Shown: positions 54,736 to 64,000 of the stretch, piece by piece
Layout of the letters: each line of letters starts with the position of its first letter
Position numbering within the stretch: position 1 is the first letter of the stretch
NCBI GenBank assembly: GCA_020284085.1
Contig: JACEVL010000286.1
Coordinates: 1 to 64,000, forward strand
Reading direction: 5' to 3'
DNA length: 64,000 nt
Source of the DNA: Aporrectodea caliginosa
Taxonomy: Eukaryota; Annelida; Clitellata; Crassiclitellata; Lumbricidae
The notes under the pieces: generated by a model
Told to the model about the DNA's origin: nothing
What the model saw: the letters and a program-made list of their open reading frames with translations, nothing else
Databases searched by the model: none
Made by a program: the position numbers and the translations under genes

Positions 54736-55697
54736 ATGCACACAGATGTACGCATACGTATTTATTTATATAGAGTTATTGACGTTTGATATTGCCCTCT
54801 TCATTACCTTACAAATGCGCTGCTCATGATTGCTCAATGGTGTTGAAGTTAATAAAGAACAAATAGTTCATTACTGTTCATATGTAGGCGAACAATGCTC
54901 AGATAAGTATGAAAGTTAGCACTTAAGTTAAGTGTTTCCACATACAGGTAGAGCACAGCCCACAGATTCACAACAAGAGTTGACAGTTGACTATATGTAT
55001 AGAGTCCCTCGAAATACTTTACTAAGAGGATGAAAAACGACGACAGACGATGAAGTGGGCAACACACGGTTACCTCACCGTCCAGCACTACCTTATAGAT
55101 GGAACAGGACAGCGTCCGTGATAGTCCGATTTCTCGAACCACCACGTCTGGTTGAATAGAACATCGCCGTGACCATTGCTACGTGAGAGCAGCTTACCTC
55201 TGAATAGATATCAGGCTTCGATCACATGCAACTAAGATCCGTATAATGCACGGTATATACATGTAGAACTATCCGGTGAAAAACTCTCACAGCCAAACTA
55301 AGACCTATCCCTATTAATAATTAGGGAAGAGGCGAACGCGTATATATTATTTTATGGCAAGACTATGCGAATGGTGTCTGAAAAGTCTAGCAAAGCAGAT
55401 GTCCGTGATCAGACACACTGGTGAAGATCTTGAGAGACATGATCCTAATATGAGAAAACAGAAACAGCAGAATAAGTCACAGAGACTATCAATTAAAGAT
55501 TGGGATAAAGAGATAGGTGAGAAATAATAGTGTGAACGACAGATTTAAATATGTTAGAGACATAAACAGAGATACTTACAGATAAATTTCACAGAGGCAT
55601 CTATAGAGACAGAAGACTCAACTATCACTCTGGATGAGGTTTACATGTCTGTGGTGGGAGCTACAGATACAGAGACATGTTCAATATAAATACTTAC
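54736..55697 (-). other. Intron 2 of cassette 6, exon B side
   Basis: 54940-55130 is the repeated block shared with cassettes 4 and 7. 55390-55490 is shared with cassette 3 intron 2. There is no gene. Confidence 0.55.
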
Positions 55698-55901
55698 TAA
55701 TTGGCTCGATATCATAGGACACTGAGAATCCAGTGCCTGTTACGGATCCGTCGGAAGAAAACGTCACGAGAACACGGTAGCACGGCTTGAGGCTCAACTC
55801 CAACCGATAGCCATAGCCACAATACCTGACTGGTTGGCTGATTGAGTTGCTCTCACAAGTGAACTGTTCATGTAGAATATAAAACCTGTTATAACGCCTT
55901 C
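55698..55901 (-). CDS. Cassette 6 exon B: CUB domain, C-terminal half, one codon longer
   Basis: Sixty-eight codons. The start reads GRRYNRFYILHEQFTC where other copies have GVITVFDILHEQFTC, because small compensating indels alter the first residues. The rest is standard: NSISQPVRYCGYGYRLELSL, KPCYRVLVTFSSDGSVTG and SYDIEPI. ISQP replaces ISRP. Donor TTA/GTAAGT. The altered start could disturb the strand that links the CUB halves. Confidence 0.78.
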
Positions 55902-56191
55902 CTCTTCTGTAATTAGCATCTTAACATAAATAGCAATCATTGTTTCATAACTTTACATCTACTTTGCGAGACAATAGTAGTATTAGTAGATGACATTGTG
56001 TTTTCGATCGCATTCTTGATTCAGCATTTTTTTCTCTGACATCTTTATAGGGCGCCAAAAATAACTCTCTGGCCTTCCCGAAAAATAGTACTATAGTTTC
56101 AACAAAATATTAATCTGAAAAAATTTAATTAGATGAGCAAGTTAGAATCTTTACAAAGCAACATAAATTATCTGAGTTGGTGCGTTTGAAC

Positions 56192-56380
56192 CTGCCTCTA
56201 TCCAATCGTAAATGCAGTTAGAACTCTGTTCGAGACCGAGCACGTTGAAAGTGAAGTTGATCGTACTCAGCGACGGAGCAACGATGGAGTAGTTGCAGTG
56301 CTGATTGTTTTCATAATTGTAGGGATAGTTCGGAGAGGTAATGTTACCTCTCATACCACTGAAAGTGCTCTGTCCACAAT
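56192..56380 (-). CDS. Cassette 6 exon A: CUB domain, N-terminal half
   Basis: The exon reads DCGQSTFSGMRGNITSPNYP, YENNQHCNYSIVAPSLSTIN and FNVLGLEQSSNCIYDWIEA, donor GCAG/GTTCAA, acceptor TTTTGCAG. It is the 5'-most cassette on this strand. Upstream lie only the microsatellite and a hAT-like end, so the signal-peptide exon expected before it was not found before PPP6C. Confidence 0.85.
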
Positions 56381-56483
56381 CTGCAAAATGATACAAACCG
56401 TCACAACGTACAATCTATAGGACTTATTTCAGTGCTTCTACTAATAATTGGTAAATCAGTTTAGATGATCACACAGAAACAAA

Positions 56484-56822
<339 letters not shown>

Positions 56823-57320
56823 CCAGTGATGGGCAAAATAATTTACCAAAAGTATGTTGAAAATACTTTTATAAAATACTTTTCAAAAGTATTTTTAAAA
56901 ATACAAAATAAAATAGTATTTTGAAAATACTTTTGAAAATAGTTTTTCAAAATACTTTTGAGAATTCAACATTTTCTACTTTTATTGCTACTCACTAGTG
57001 TGTACCGTTATGCCTACAGTACATCGCATTAATAGTGTTCTTGACAGTGATCTGTAGTTTCTAATGACTTGAAACATTGATATTACTGTAATCGCAATTA
57101 GTAATTTCTTTTGTGCCGGTGTCTAATGCACAAGGATTAGACCGACGGCACACAAAAATCAAGTCGTAATCAGGTCATATATCCAGAAGATCAGTCCTTA
57201 ACATTAAGACTTTTTGGTGCCCTTCAAATCAAATTGAAATTGCTTCAAACTGCTTATACACCATGGCCTAACTTCTGGCTTCTCAGTCTGTCAGTGCCTG
57301 AAGCAAGGCGACATCATCCA
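56823..57320. mobile_element. hAT-like element, left end and subterminal region
   Basis: CAGTGATGGGCAAAATAATT and the AAAATACTTTTC-rich subterminal sequence match 6879-7250 closely, including CACTAGTGTGTA and GTGTCTA-TGCACAAG blocks. No matching right end is found before 58000, so the element is truncated or longer and rearranged. Confidence 0.8.
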
Positions 57321-57445
57321 GCGCCTCTTCACGGGCGAAATCTTTCACCGCCTCTTCACAGGCGATATCTTTTAGGCCTCTTCACAGACGAGATCTTTCT
57401 GCGCCTCTTCGCAGGCGAGATCTCTCAGCGCGTCTTCCTCGAGAT
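57321..57445 (+). repeat. 27-29-bp minisatellite, about five units
   Basis: Units run GCCTCTTCACAGGCGAGATC then TTTC with small variations (GCGCCTCTTCGCAGGCGAGA). A plus-strand open frame across it reads LFTGEIF-like repeats but has no start context or support. Confidence 0.75.
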
Positions 57446-57996
57446 CTCACGTAGGGGCCTACGGAACCCTAGGGTTCTTCGGAAAACGTTGCAAGCTATC
57501 TATAATTATTGGCGCAAAGAAACGTTATACGTAGGCCTATAGCCTACGCCTACGTATAGTCCTCCACTGTAAGATCTTGAGCATCGGTCTTTTAACCAGC
57601 TACTATAGGCCTACTACCACTACTATTCCTTTTTTCAGAAACTCGTTGACACGTCGCAACTAGATTACAAAATCAACAGTTTAGATATCGATTAGACAAA
57701 AATAATAGGTAGGCCTAGCTATAAGAGGGTTAGGAATGTATTAATGACTGAGACCTATTGTTAAGTTAGAGAAAATGATTGTTTAGCCTAATACACCATA
57801 AAGTACTCTAGGTATGAAATTTCGATCATAATAATATTGTGGTCTTCGACTCTAATTAATCGAATGGCAGAGGTTCAACTTGTATTGTCATCTGCCTGTG
57901 GATCTGTGGCTCCCCTTAGGCCTAATGATAATTATTATCGGTATTATAATGTAGGCTAAATGTAATCATGTAATTTCGTAATCATCGAAATTAGTA
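57446..57996. other. Unrecognised intergenic sequence rich in TAGGCCTA
   Basis: Contains an almost perfect palindrome at 57528-57556 (TACGTAGGCCTATAGCCTAC onward) and several further GGCCTA motifs. No gene is seen. Confidence 0.4.
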
Positions 57997-60211
57997 TTAA
58001 CCCTCAGAAGGTTTCGCTACCTTGGCCTACACTCAAGGTCTCGGGGGTGCAAATGCACCCCAATGTATTCTCGATGTATTTGAATCAATCGAATCATATA
58101 ATACTATAAATAATTGGAGCACAGACAAAGTAGTTTTATTCAAGTAAATTCTAAGACAATTTATTACGTCATATGACGTCATGACATGGCGTCAAAGCAA
58201 TATGTCGAAAAATGTACACTTTTACTGCACAACTATTTGAAAGTTTTCTGTACAACACAATTGTAACACTGATTAGTGTAAGGCCTACAGATGAAAAAGC
58301 AATATTGCAAAATATCCAATAAGTTTTCCTTATCTACTTTGCACACTCATGCACAGCCTGTGCAAAGTGCGACTAAATGGTCTGCGCAAGCAAATGAACC
58401 ACACCTATGACACGTAGTACGCGATTTCTTGTCTTTACTGCGGTCACACAGAATGCAACGACCCTGCTTTCTCTTCCTCACAGCATTGTCTGCACCGCCA
58501 TGGCCATTGTTCTGCTCTTCATAATTGTTTTGTGTCGCATCATCTCGAGCATCGCCTTGTGATTCATGCTGTTGTTCAATGCATTCATGAATTGTGGTTT
58601 TGAGCATGAGTGACAATCCAGGAATACTCAGTCTGGATGTTAGATGTTTATAGACCAAATCTTTTCCAAGCTGTTTCAGGAAAAGTCTTCGACGATGTGT
58701 TTTCTTTGTATTCCACTGGGGATTCACATGACTTCAGATAATGAAGGCGTTGACTGCAGAGACATCCAGGATATTGTAAAACAACACCATTGGCCACCTG
58801 CGAGACTTTCGCTTAGTGGAGTAAGTTTCAACCATTTGATCCAATGTGTCCACACACCCCTTTGAACGATTGTAATCGAGTATGATCTCCGGCTTCTTAT
58901 CTTCACGGTTGGATATCTGAGCATCTGTATGCATGCTGCTTAGCAGCATGACACTCTTGCCTTTCTTGGGGACATACGAAACTAGAGTCAGATTTTCCTG
59001 ATGGCCAAATAGAGTGTCATTGACAACCCTGTCGCGATTTGGTAAAAACTCCACTGGAATGTCACTCTTATTCTTTCTCAGAGTTCCAACTAGACTTAGC
59101 TTCTTGGACAGCATATGTCTTGCAAGTGGCACTGAAGTGAAGAAATTATCCATTGTCACATTCCTTCCAGACCCTTTGATGACTTCAATCAAGTCCCGGA
59201 CTACACGCTCTCCTTGATTCTTTTCCGGTGGTTCACCAGCTCGTTTACCAGTGTAAACTTGCAAGTTCAACGCAAAGCTTGTAATCGAGTCGCAAAGTGC
59301 CCATAATTTAATCCTGTACTTTGCAGGTTTTGATTTCATGTACTGTCGAAAGGGACAATGACCTCTGAAGCCGTTATGTGTAATTCCAGCGTTGAAATCA
59401 TTGTGTCTGCATTCCTTCGAGCGTATCCGGTTGGTCCAGGTACCTGTTTCATCACATTTCGACTGGGTTGACGTCCGGTTGACACATAATGAGTCGTCAG
59501 CCAAACTTCTTTTCCATTTTTTGACTCGTACAGATGAGTTGAAATCAAATCTAGTTCATCGTCGAGGGAGGCTTGACGAAATACAGGCGGTGTTCCTGCT
59601 GTGTCATCATCTGAATCTTGCGAGGATCCATCATCGGCCCGTTGCAGCTGCTCCGTGTCACTAACGTTGTCTTCGGAAGAATTTTCTTCACCACAGCTGT
59701 CATTATCGGTATTTTTTCCCGAACTACAGTGCACTTTGTCTGGGAATCATCACTAAAACTATCTTCACCGTCCGATTCTGATGACTGACTTTCTGATTCT
59801 AATATAAGCTTCCTTGCCTGTTCTGCGGTAAAAAATCGAATATTATCTTTTTTTCTAGTCGCCATTGTTGTTATCTCTTATAAATATACGCAATTTCTGT
59901 CTGGCAACAAAGAATATGTAATCTAAGAAAGCAGTCCATAGATATAAAAATGCCAAGTTAGATAATTGACTTATAAATGCCGCAATATAACACATGGGGT
60001 GCAATTGCACCCCGAGGACCGCAATGTATAAAGCTCAAAATTATCAGAAATGTTGAGGGGTACAATTATGGGCAAATAGGGTTAAGTGCATCCTCATAAA
60101 TAAGGAAAAGTCATAAAATGTAGGCGTCATATCATGAGTCCTTCTGGGTGAAACAAAGGAACAAAGTGTGACTGGGGGTGCAAATGCACCCCAAGAACGG
60201 CACAGGGTTAA
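57997..60211 (-). mobile_element. piggyBac-type transposon with TTAA duplication
   Basis: TTAA at 57997-58000 and 60208-60211 brackets ends CCCTCAGAAGG and CACAGGG, consistent with piggyBac. Subterminal GGGGTGCAAATGCACCCC palindromes occur near both ends (58045, 59998, 60178). The interior holds a decayed transposase on the minus strand. Confidence 0.88.
58347..59865 (-). pseudogene. piggyBac transposase, internally deleted
   Basis: The N-terminus is acidic and Ser-rich (FFTAEQARKLILESESQSSE) in one frame, continuing as LYESKNGKEVWLTTH and GPTGYARR in a second, then CPFRQYMKSKPAKYRIKLWA in a third. The DDE region keeps the second catalytic Asp in TMDNFFTSVPLARHM and the third in SKGCVDTLDQM, followed by RRWPMVLFYNILDVSAVNAF. 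The block with the first catalytic Asp, expected just before CPFRQY, is deleted. An in-frame TGA at 58734 interrupts before a C-terminal Cys/His-rich zinc-binding tail (CILCDRSKDKK, CHRCGSFACADH, CTGC). It is inactive. Confidence 0.9.
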
Positions 60212-60692
60212 ACGTTAATTATGGCTGGGACTATTATTACTGTCAGTAATAATAGTCCCAGGTTATGGCATAGGCTACGTCAAATAACTTGATATAAATA
60301 AATGTAAACCCATGAACATCTATAAATTTAATATCCTCTTTGTCTCTGTATTTATGCTTTCTTTTGTTCTTTTTAACTGATTTCTTCAAACTGAGATTTT
60401 AAAGAAACGTAATCATAAATGGGGAGGAAGACAAGAGGAAGACCAGGACAGAACTGATGTGTTTCTGGATTGGATGATGACTAACGCGGTTACAGACAGC
60501 TGAAAGCAGAGGCCCAACAACGTCTAAGAGGCAGAGAATCAGAAGATGAATAATAAAACAAGCGCTAAAAAAACTTTGAGGCGGAGGTTCCCCTACGTTG
60601 TGAAACACACTTAGCAATAGTGCCATCATTCTCGAACGGAGATATAAGCTAAAGATTTGTATTAAATTCTGAGTTTTGAGTTTAAATTTAAA
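60212..60692 (+). other. Upstream region of PPP6C
   Basis: AT-rich. 60230-60262 contains GGGACTATTATTACTGTCAG and its near complement. 60418-60550 may carry a retroelement crumb (GRKTRGRPGQ). No core promoter element stands out. The stretch immediately before the ATG is probably 5' UTR. Confidence 0.4.
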
Positions 60693-60761
60693 ATGTCAGA
60701 TGCCGATAAGTGGATAGAAATATCCAGAGAATGCAGCTATCTGCCCGAAAATGATTTGAAG
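60693..60761 (+). CDS. PPP6C: PP6 catalytic subunit, coding exon 1
   Basis: ATG opens MSDADKWIEISRECSYLPEN then DLK and the exon ends at AAG/GTGCGG, phase 0. YLPENDLK is a signature of the N-terminus of the protein phosphatase 6 catalytic subunit, a metal-dependent Ser/Thr phosphatase of the PP2A group that works with SAPS and ankyrin subunits in cell cycle and stress signalling. A at -3 of the ATG is favourable. The first residues differ from vertebrates, which is normal for this family. The next exon is 3.1 kb downstream. This is the only clear housekeeping gene in the window. Confidence 0.92.
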
Positions 60762-61289
60762 GTGCGGAATGTGTTAAGTGTTTTGTTTTCGTGCATTAAT
60801 TGTGGATGCAGTGTATGTGGTCGACCTCTTGAGTGGACAGGCTCGTCAACTATGCTTCCGTGACTTGTAACGAAACCCAGTTTTTGATTGGCTCTAGTGC
60901 AGTGGCTTTCGGTTTTATGAACAAATTGCTACTGACCTACAGTTTTTGTGCATTTCTAAATCGTTGTTTATTCACGTACGAATTGACTGGGCGTAACACG
61001 TTTGAACACAGCTGTAGAACGCTTTTCACGTACTTGACCTATAAACGTACACGAGTGTGTGGGCGAACATTTAGTATCGGGGTGCGTAAGTTTACGGGCG
61101 TCGGACGGTATCTTTTGGCATGCTGCGCGGAAGGTACGATGTTTTCTGATGACGACACTAGCCCTAACCCTAACCGACCATCACGACACGTAACCTTACC
61201 GTAACCGACTCTCACGTCGCCTAAAATGACGGGAGAAAATACACGCACCCTGATGCTAAATGCTTTCTGAATGTGTGTTACATGAGTCA

Positions 61290-61756
61290 CTTTTAGCTAG
61301 GGCTGGGCATTTAATTGTATTGTATTGTATTTGAACACTTGTTATAGCGTCCTACCAGATTTCCCATTCAGAGGCGCTTTAATGCATTATTAATGCGATC
61401 AATGCGTTAAATAATTAGCGCGATTACATTTTTTAACGCAGTTAACGCGATTGCCACTGTGCCCAATTATTTCTAGAAATGCGCTAAAACAATTCTTGAT
61501 AAAACCGCTCAGTTTGAACTTTAAACCTTAGACTAAAACGTAAAACCAAGTAGTAATTTAAGCATGTTTGCTTTTTGTTTATTGACTGCAAACATTTATA
61601 TAGCGCGTATTCAACTTAACTTCTCAGAGTCGGTAGAGTAGTTGTACTTATTATCTGTTGTGACATGCGTTAAAAATTAATCACGTTATTAAAAATTTTA
61701 ATCATGCGATTAATTTCGATTAAAATTTTTAATCGTTGCTCACCCCTACTTTTGGC
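61290..61756. mobile_element. hAT-like MITE with 8-bp duplication in PPP6C intron 1
   Basis: Ends TAGGGCTGGGCATTTAA at 61298 and TTGCTCACCCCTA at 61748. The flanking octamers CTTTTAGC (61290-61297) and CTTTTGGC (61749-61756) differ by one base. The interior repeats TTAATGCGATTAA-like strings. A SINE tail is nested at 61312-61382. Confidence 0.82.
61312..61382 (-). mobile_element. SINE 3' tail nested in the MITE
   Basis: TTGTATTGTATTGTATTTGA, ACACTTGTTATAGCG and TTTCCCATTCAGAGGCGC match the 3' end of the dimeric SINE at 54318. The rest is missing. Confidence 0.75.
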
Positions 61757-61984
61757 ACAATCGACTGGCTTCTCATCAATCCAGCTTCCATTTTAAAGTG
61801 ACAATATCAAATTATGTAGCAACATAAAATACGGTAACTTAACTGTTTAGGATTTAATTATTATCCAGTATCCACATCAAGACTGGTCTATAAATATAGT
61901 ACTTCACTCCATTGCATTGAGTCCATAAGTATCAGTAGCTTGCTGCATTGTAAAAATATAGCAATATTTGGTGGTTAGTTATTA

Positions 61985-62200
61985 TTATTATTAAAGCAAT
62001 TTTATATAGCGCCCCTGCAAGGTTGGCTACTCTGGAGCATTCTCAGCCCAACCCTGGTGGAACAGAACAGCCTTAAGGGAAGTGAAAACGAGACAGTGAC
62101 CAATAGATATTTGACGAAGCGTGGTAGCCTGGTAGGGTGCCCATTCCATGTCGCAGGGCCAGCCACGGTTGTCTTTGAAGTACCTCACAAAAGCCCTGCC
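61985..62200 (-). mobile_element. L2-like 3' end in PPP6C intron 1
   Basis: On the minus strand the GGCCCTGCGACATGGAATGG region (LAGPATWNG) is followed by a frame-shifted LFHQGWAE-like end, then GCAGGGGCGCTATATAAAAT and an AATAATAAT tail. It is the family of the RT copy at 7548-8700. Confidence 0.75.
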
Positions 62201-63469
62201 TGTGCAAACCTATAAACGGATATTAAATGTAATTAAGAACAGAAAGTACGTTAGAAAGCAAAATGATGCACAAATAACCTGAAGAGTCACCAGTGGAGGT
62301 CTCACGTATACATGTCCAGAGTTGACAGTTGACACAATACTTGGAGTTCCTGGAACAAGTTGCATCAGTAGTGACGACAGGCAGTGCTCAGTTCATCATT
62401 ACTGGACACCACTGCCCAGTGGAACCTCATTGGCAATAGATGATGTACTGTCCAGAAATCCTTTAAACTGACGTGTTTGACAGCAAATGTATTAGTTGCC
62501 TGCTGTTAGGTAGGTTGAAGGGCCATCCATGACAGACAAGCAAGGTCACACCAAAGACATGCTTCCTATTCTGCTGAGACATAAATTACCCAGCTGCAGA
62601 CAGCATGTTTAGGTCCATAGATATGAAGCTCAATTGTCCACGTGGGAACCATCCCTTCTCAAGCATTTGCATATGCCAAGATGATAAGTGAAGAAATAAA
62701 TTCAAAACATTAAAAATCCAGGGTGGAGACAAAGAATAATTCCAACGAACAAACTCAGCAGTGGTACACTTCCAAAAACAGGAAATTATCGTGCAAGTTT
62801 CACATTAAGATGAATGATCTGCCAAAATGGCACAGAGGGAGAGATTGCCATTGACTTGGCTGCTGACATGCAGGTAACCAACCACATGCCAGATGCGACT
62901 TAATTTTGCATTATGTAGAGGTGTTAACTTTAACTGTTGAAGGAGATGAGACAAATAGTAAGTTATTTCAACCATATGAACATTGTTGACTTTCCTATGT
63001 GTTGCAGAAAGTTTAAGATTCTTGACAACTGTCCACTTTCCTTTCCACGTGCTGGAAGGCCATGTAAAATTGTGTTTAAAATTGCACATTTAGGGCTTTG
63101 AAACTAATTTGGTAAGCAAATAACTGTGTTTGTAAATACGTGTTGATTAGAGTGAGCTAGTATTTTGCATATCTTGAAATCAGCAGGCAAGCTGAAGTTT
63201 TATAGAAAGTTTCATGCAGAATGTTACTGGAAAAGATCAGAAAAACTATGTTTCCAAATTGGTTGTGTTGACATGGAGTGACCTTTTCATTTTTAGAACT
63301 AATACTGAATATTTTTGTGTCAGTTTAGTAATCTGTTATTTGGCACTTGTTTGCCTCCAAGATGCACACACTCCCATACTTATGACTGCTTAAATTGTCA
63401 TGGAAATGCAGCAACATGTTGAGTTAAACCTCTTTCTGATTAAGCATAGTAACTGTTTGCCTATGGTGA

Positions 63470-63560
63470 TTGTAATTATTGTAATTGAATATTTGTATAG
63501 CGCCACTCAGAAATTAAAATAAGGTAGTCTTCAGGCGTTTCCAAAACAGAGGAAGAAACA
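63470..63560 (-). mobile_element. Short retroelement 3' end
   Basis: TGTAATTGAATATTTGTATA then GCGCCACTCAGAAATTAAA is the reverse of the GCGCTATA terminus style. Only the end is present. Confidence 0.4.
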
Positions 63561-63859
63561 GACTGAGGAGCTAGATAAATACTAGATGCATTTTATTCAT
63601 GTAGTTTGGTTTTGAGATTAAACAGCAGAGACATCCAGTGACATTTTGCATCATCACTGTATTGAGTGGCCTTCACTGGTTCATTTACACATCTCCCTGT
63701 CTGAAAATGTACCTTTGATTTAAGAAGTCATGGGATTAAATTTATCAAAAGGTTGATTTATTCTTCTGATGACTTTTTCTTAACTTTTCTCACATGAAAA
63801 TTAGCGATAATTTTTAAAGTAGAGTTGAATTAAGAGTTATACTCGTTTTAAAATTGTAG

Positions 63860-63955
63860 AAACTTTGCGATTATGTAAGTGAGCTTCTTTTGGAGGAGTC
63901 CAATGTTCAACCTGTTTCGACGCCGGTTACAGTTTGTGGAGATATCCATGGCCAG
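63860..63955 (+). CDS. PPP6C: PP6 catalytic subunit, coding exon 2
   Basis: The exon follows TTGTAG and ends CAG/GTGAGT, 96 nt, phase 0 at both ends. It reads [20 protein letters not shown] then [18 protein letters not shown] is the first metal-binding motif of the PPP phosphatase family (Asp and His bind the catalytic metals), and [20 protein letters not shown] is characteristic of PP6 and separates it from PP2A and PP4. With exon 1 it gives the first 55 residues. The remaining exons lie beyond the right edge. Confidence 0.95.
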
Positions 63956-64000
63956 GTGAGTACTGCAGCATAATTTTGCCACCAGCTTGGTTTTAAGTTA

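Larger units (their letters stand above)
60762..63859 (+). other. PPP6C intron 1
   Basis: Donor GTGCGG, acceptor TTGTAG. It contains a hAT-like MITE, a SINE tail and two L2-like 3' ends, annotated separately. 60830-61250 and 62400-63480 show nothing I recognise. The open frames there are not supported. Confidence 0.85.

Noticed and set aside
57234..57542. 102-residue open frame with repeated FTGEIF-like units
   Set aside because: It is the translation of a 27-29-bp minisatellite. Units vary in length and the frame changes meaning between them.
58644..59217. Plus-strand open frames over the piggyBac region
   Set aside because: Shadows of the minus-strand transposase, with no similarity of their own visible.
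61155..61185. Telomere-like CCCTAACCCTAACC
   Set aside because: Only two units, within ordinary intron sequence. Too short to mean anything.
60833..61204. 123-residue plus-strand open frame in PPP6C intron 1
   Set aside because: No domain, no splice sites in frame with the phosphatase, and no support from composition.

Overview
The window is nuclear DNA from an animal, most likely a marine invertebrate. It has short exons in long introns with GT/AG boundaries, secreted CUB-type ectodomain exons, the first two coding exons of a PP6-type phosphatase, tRNA-derived SINEs, and debris of CR1/L2/Jockey-like retrotransposons and hAT, mariner and piggyBac DNA transposons. The palindrome TAGGCCTA is strikingly frequent. 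I suspect an echinoderm, hemichordate or similar genome, but nothing seen fixes the phylum.

Most of the window is one multigene cluster built from a repeated three-exon cassette. Exon A (189 nt) is the N-terminal half of a CUB domain, exon B (about 201 nt) is the C-terminal half, and exon C (168-213 nt) is an eight-cysteine EGF-like segment with a Thr/Pro-rich tail. Every junction is phase 1, so cassettes and single exons can be gained or lost without breaking the frame. Four cassettes lie on the + strand (1.0-24.0 kb). One A-B pair lies on the + strand behind its own signal-peptide exon (30.35-32.9 kb). Three lie on the - strand (56.4-45.9 kb). Introns are duplicated along with exons. In six of eight cassettes a long (AGT)n microsatellite, sense-oriented with the gene, ends 100-113 nt upstream of exon A.

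Layout: 0-1 kb, retroelement fragment and repeat leading into cassette 1. 1-24 kb, cassettes 1-4 with transposons in their introns, several with exact target-site duplications. 24.4-25.1 kb, a broken exon C joined to a TIR element. 25.5-36.8 kb, a large inverted repeat (arms about 3.5-3.7 kb) whose 4-kb spacer holds the signal-peptide exon and cassette 5. 36.8-45.5 kb, direct copies of arm and intron sequence, then retrotransposon fragments and no recognisable host gene. 45.6-56.4 kb, - strand cassettes 8, 7 and 6. 56.8-60.2 kb, a hAT-like end and a dead piggyBac element. 60.7-64 kb, the 5' end of PPP6C on the + strand, cut by the window edge.

The CUB genes probably encode secreted or cell-surface mosaic proteins that bind ligands outside the cell. 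Their function is not shown by the sequence. Differences between copies concentrate in two short stretches of the CUB domain, and the cluster shows microsatellite-associated rearrangement, inverted duplication and exon decay, the architecture expected of a fast-evolving recognition family. PPP6C is an ordinary housekeeping neighbour and a useful synteny anchor.
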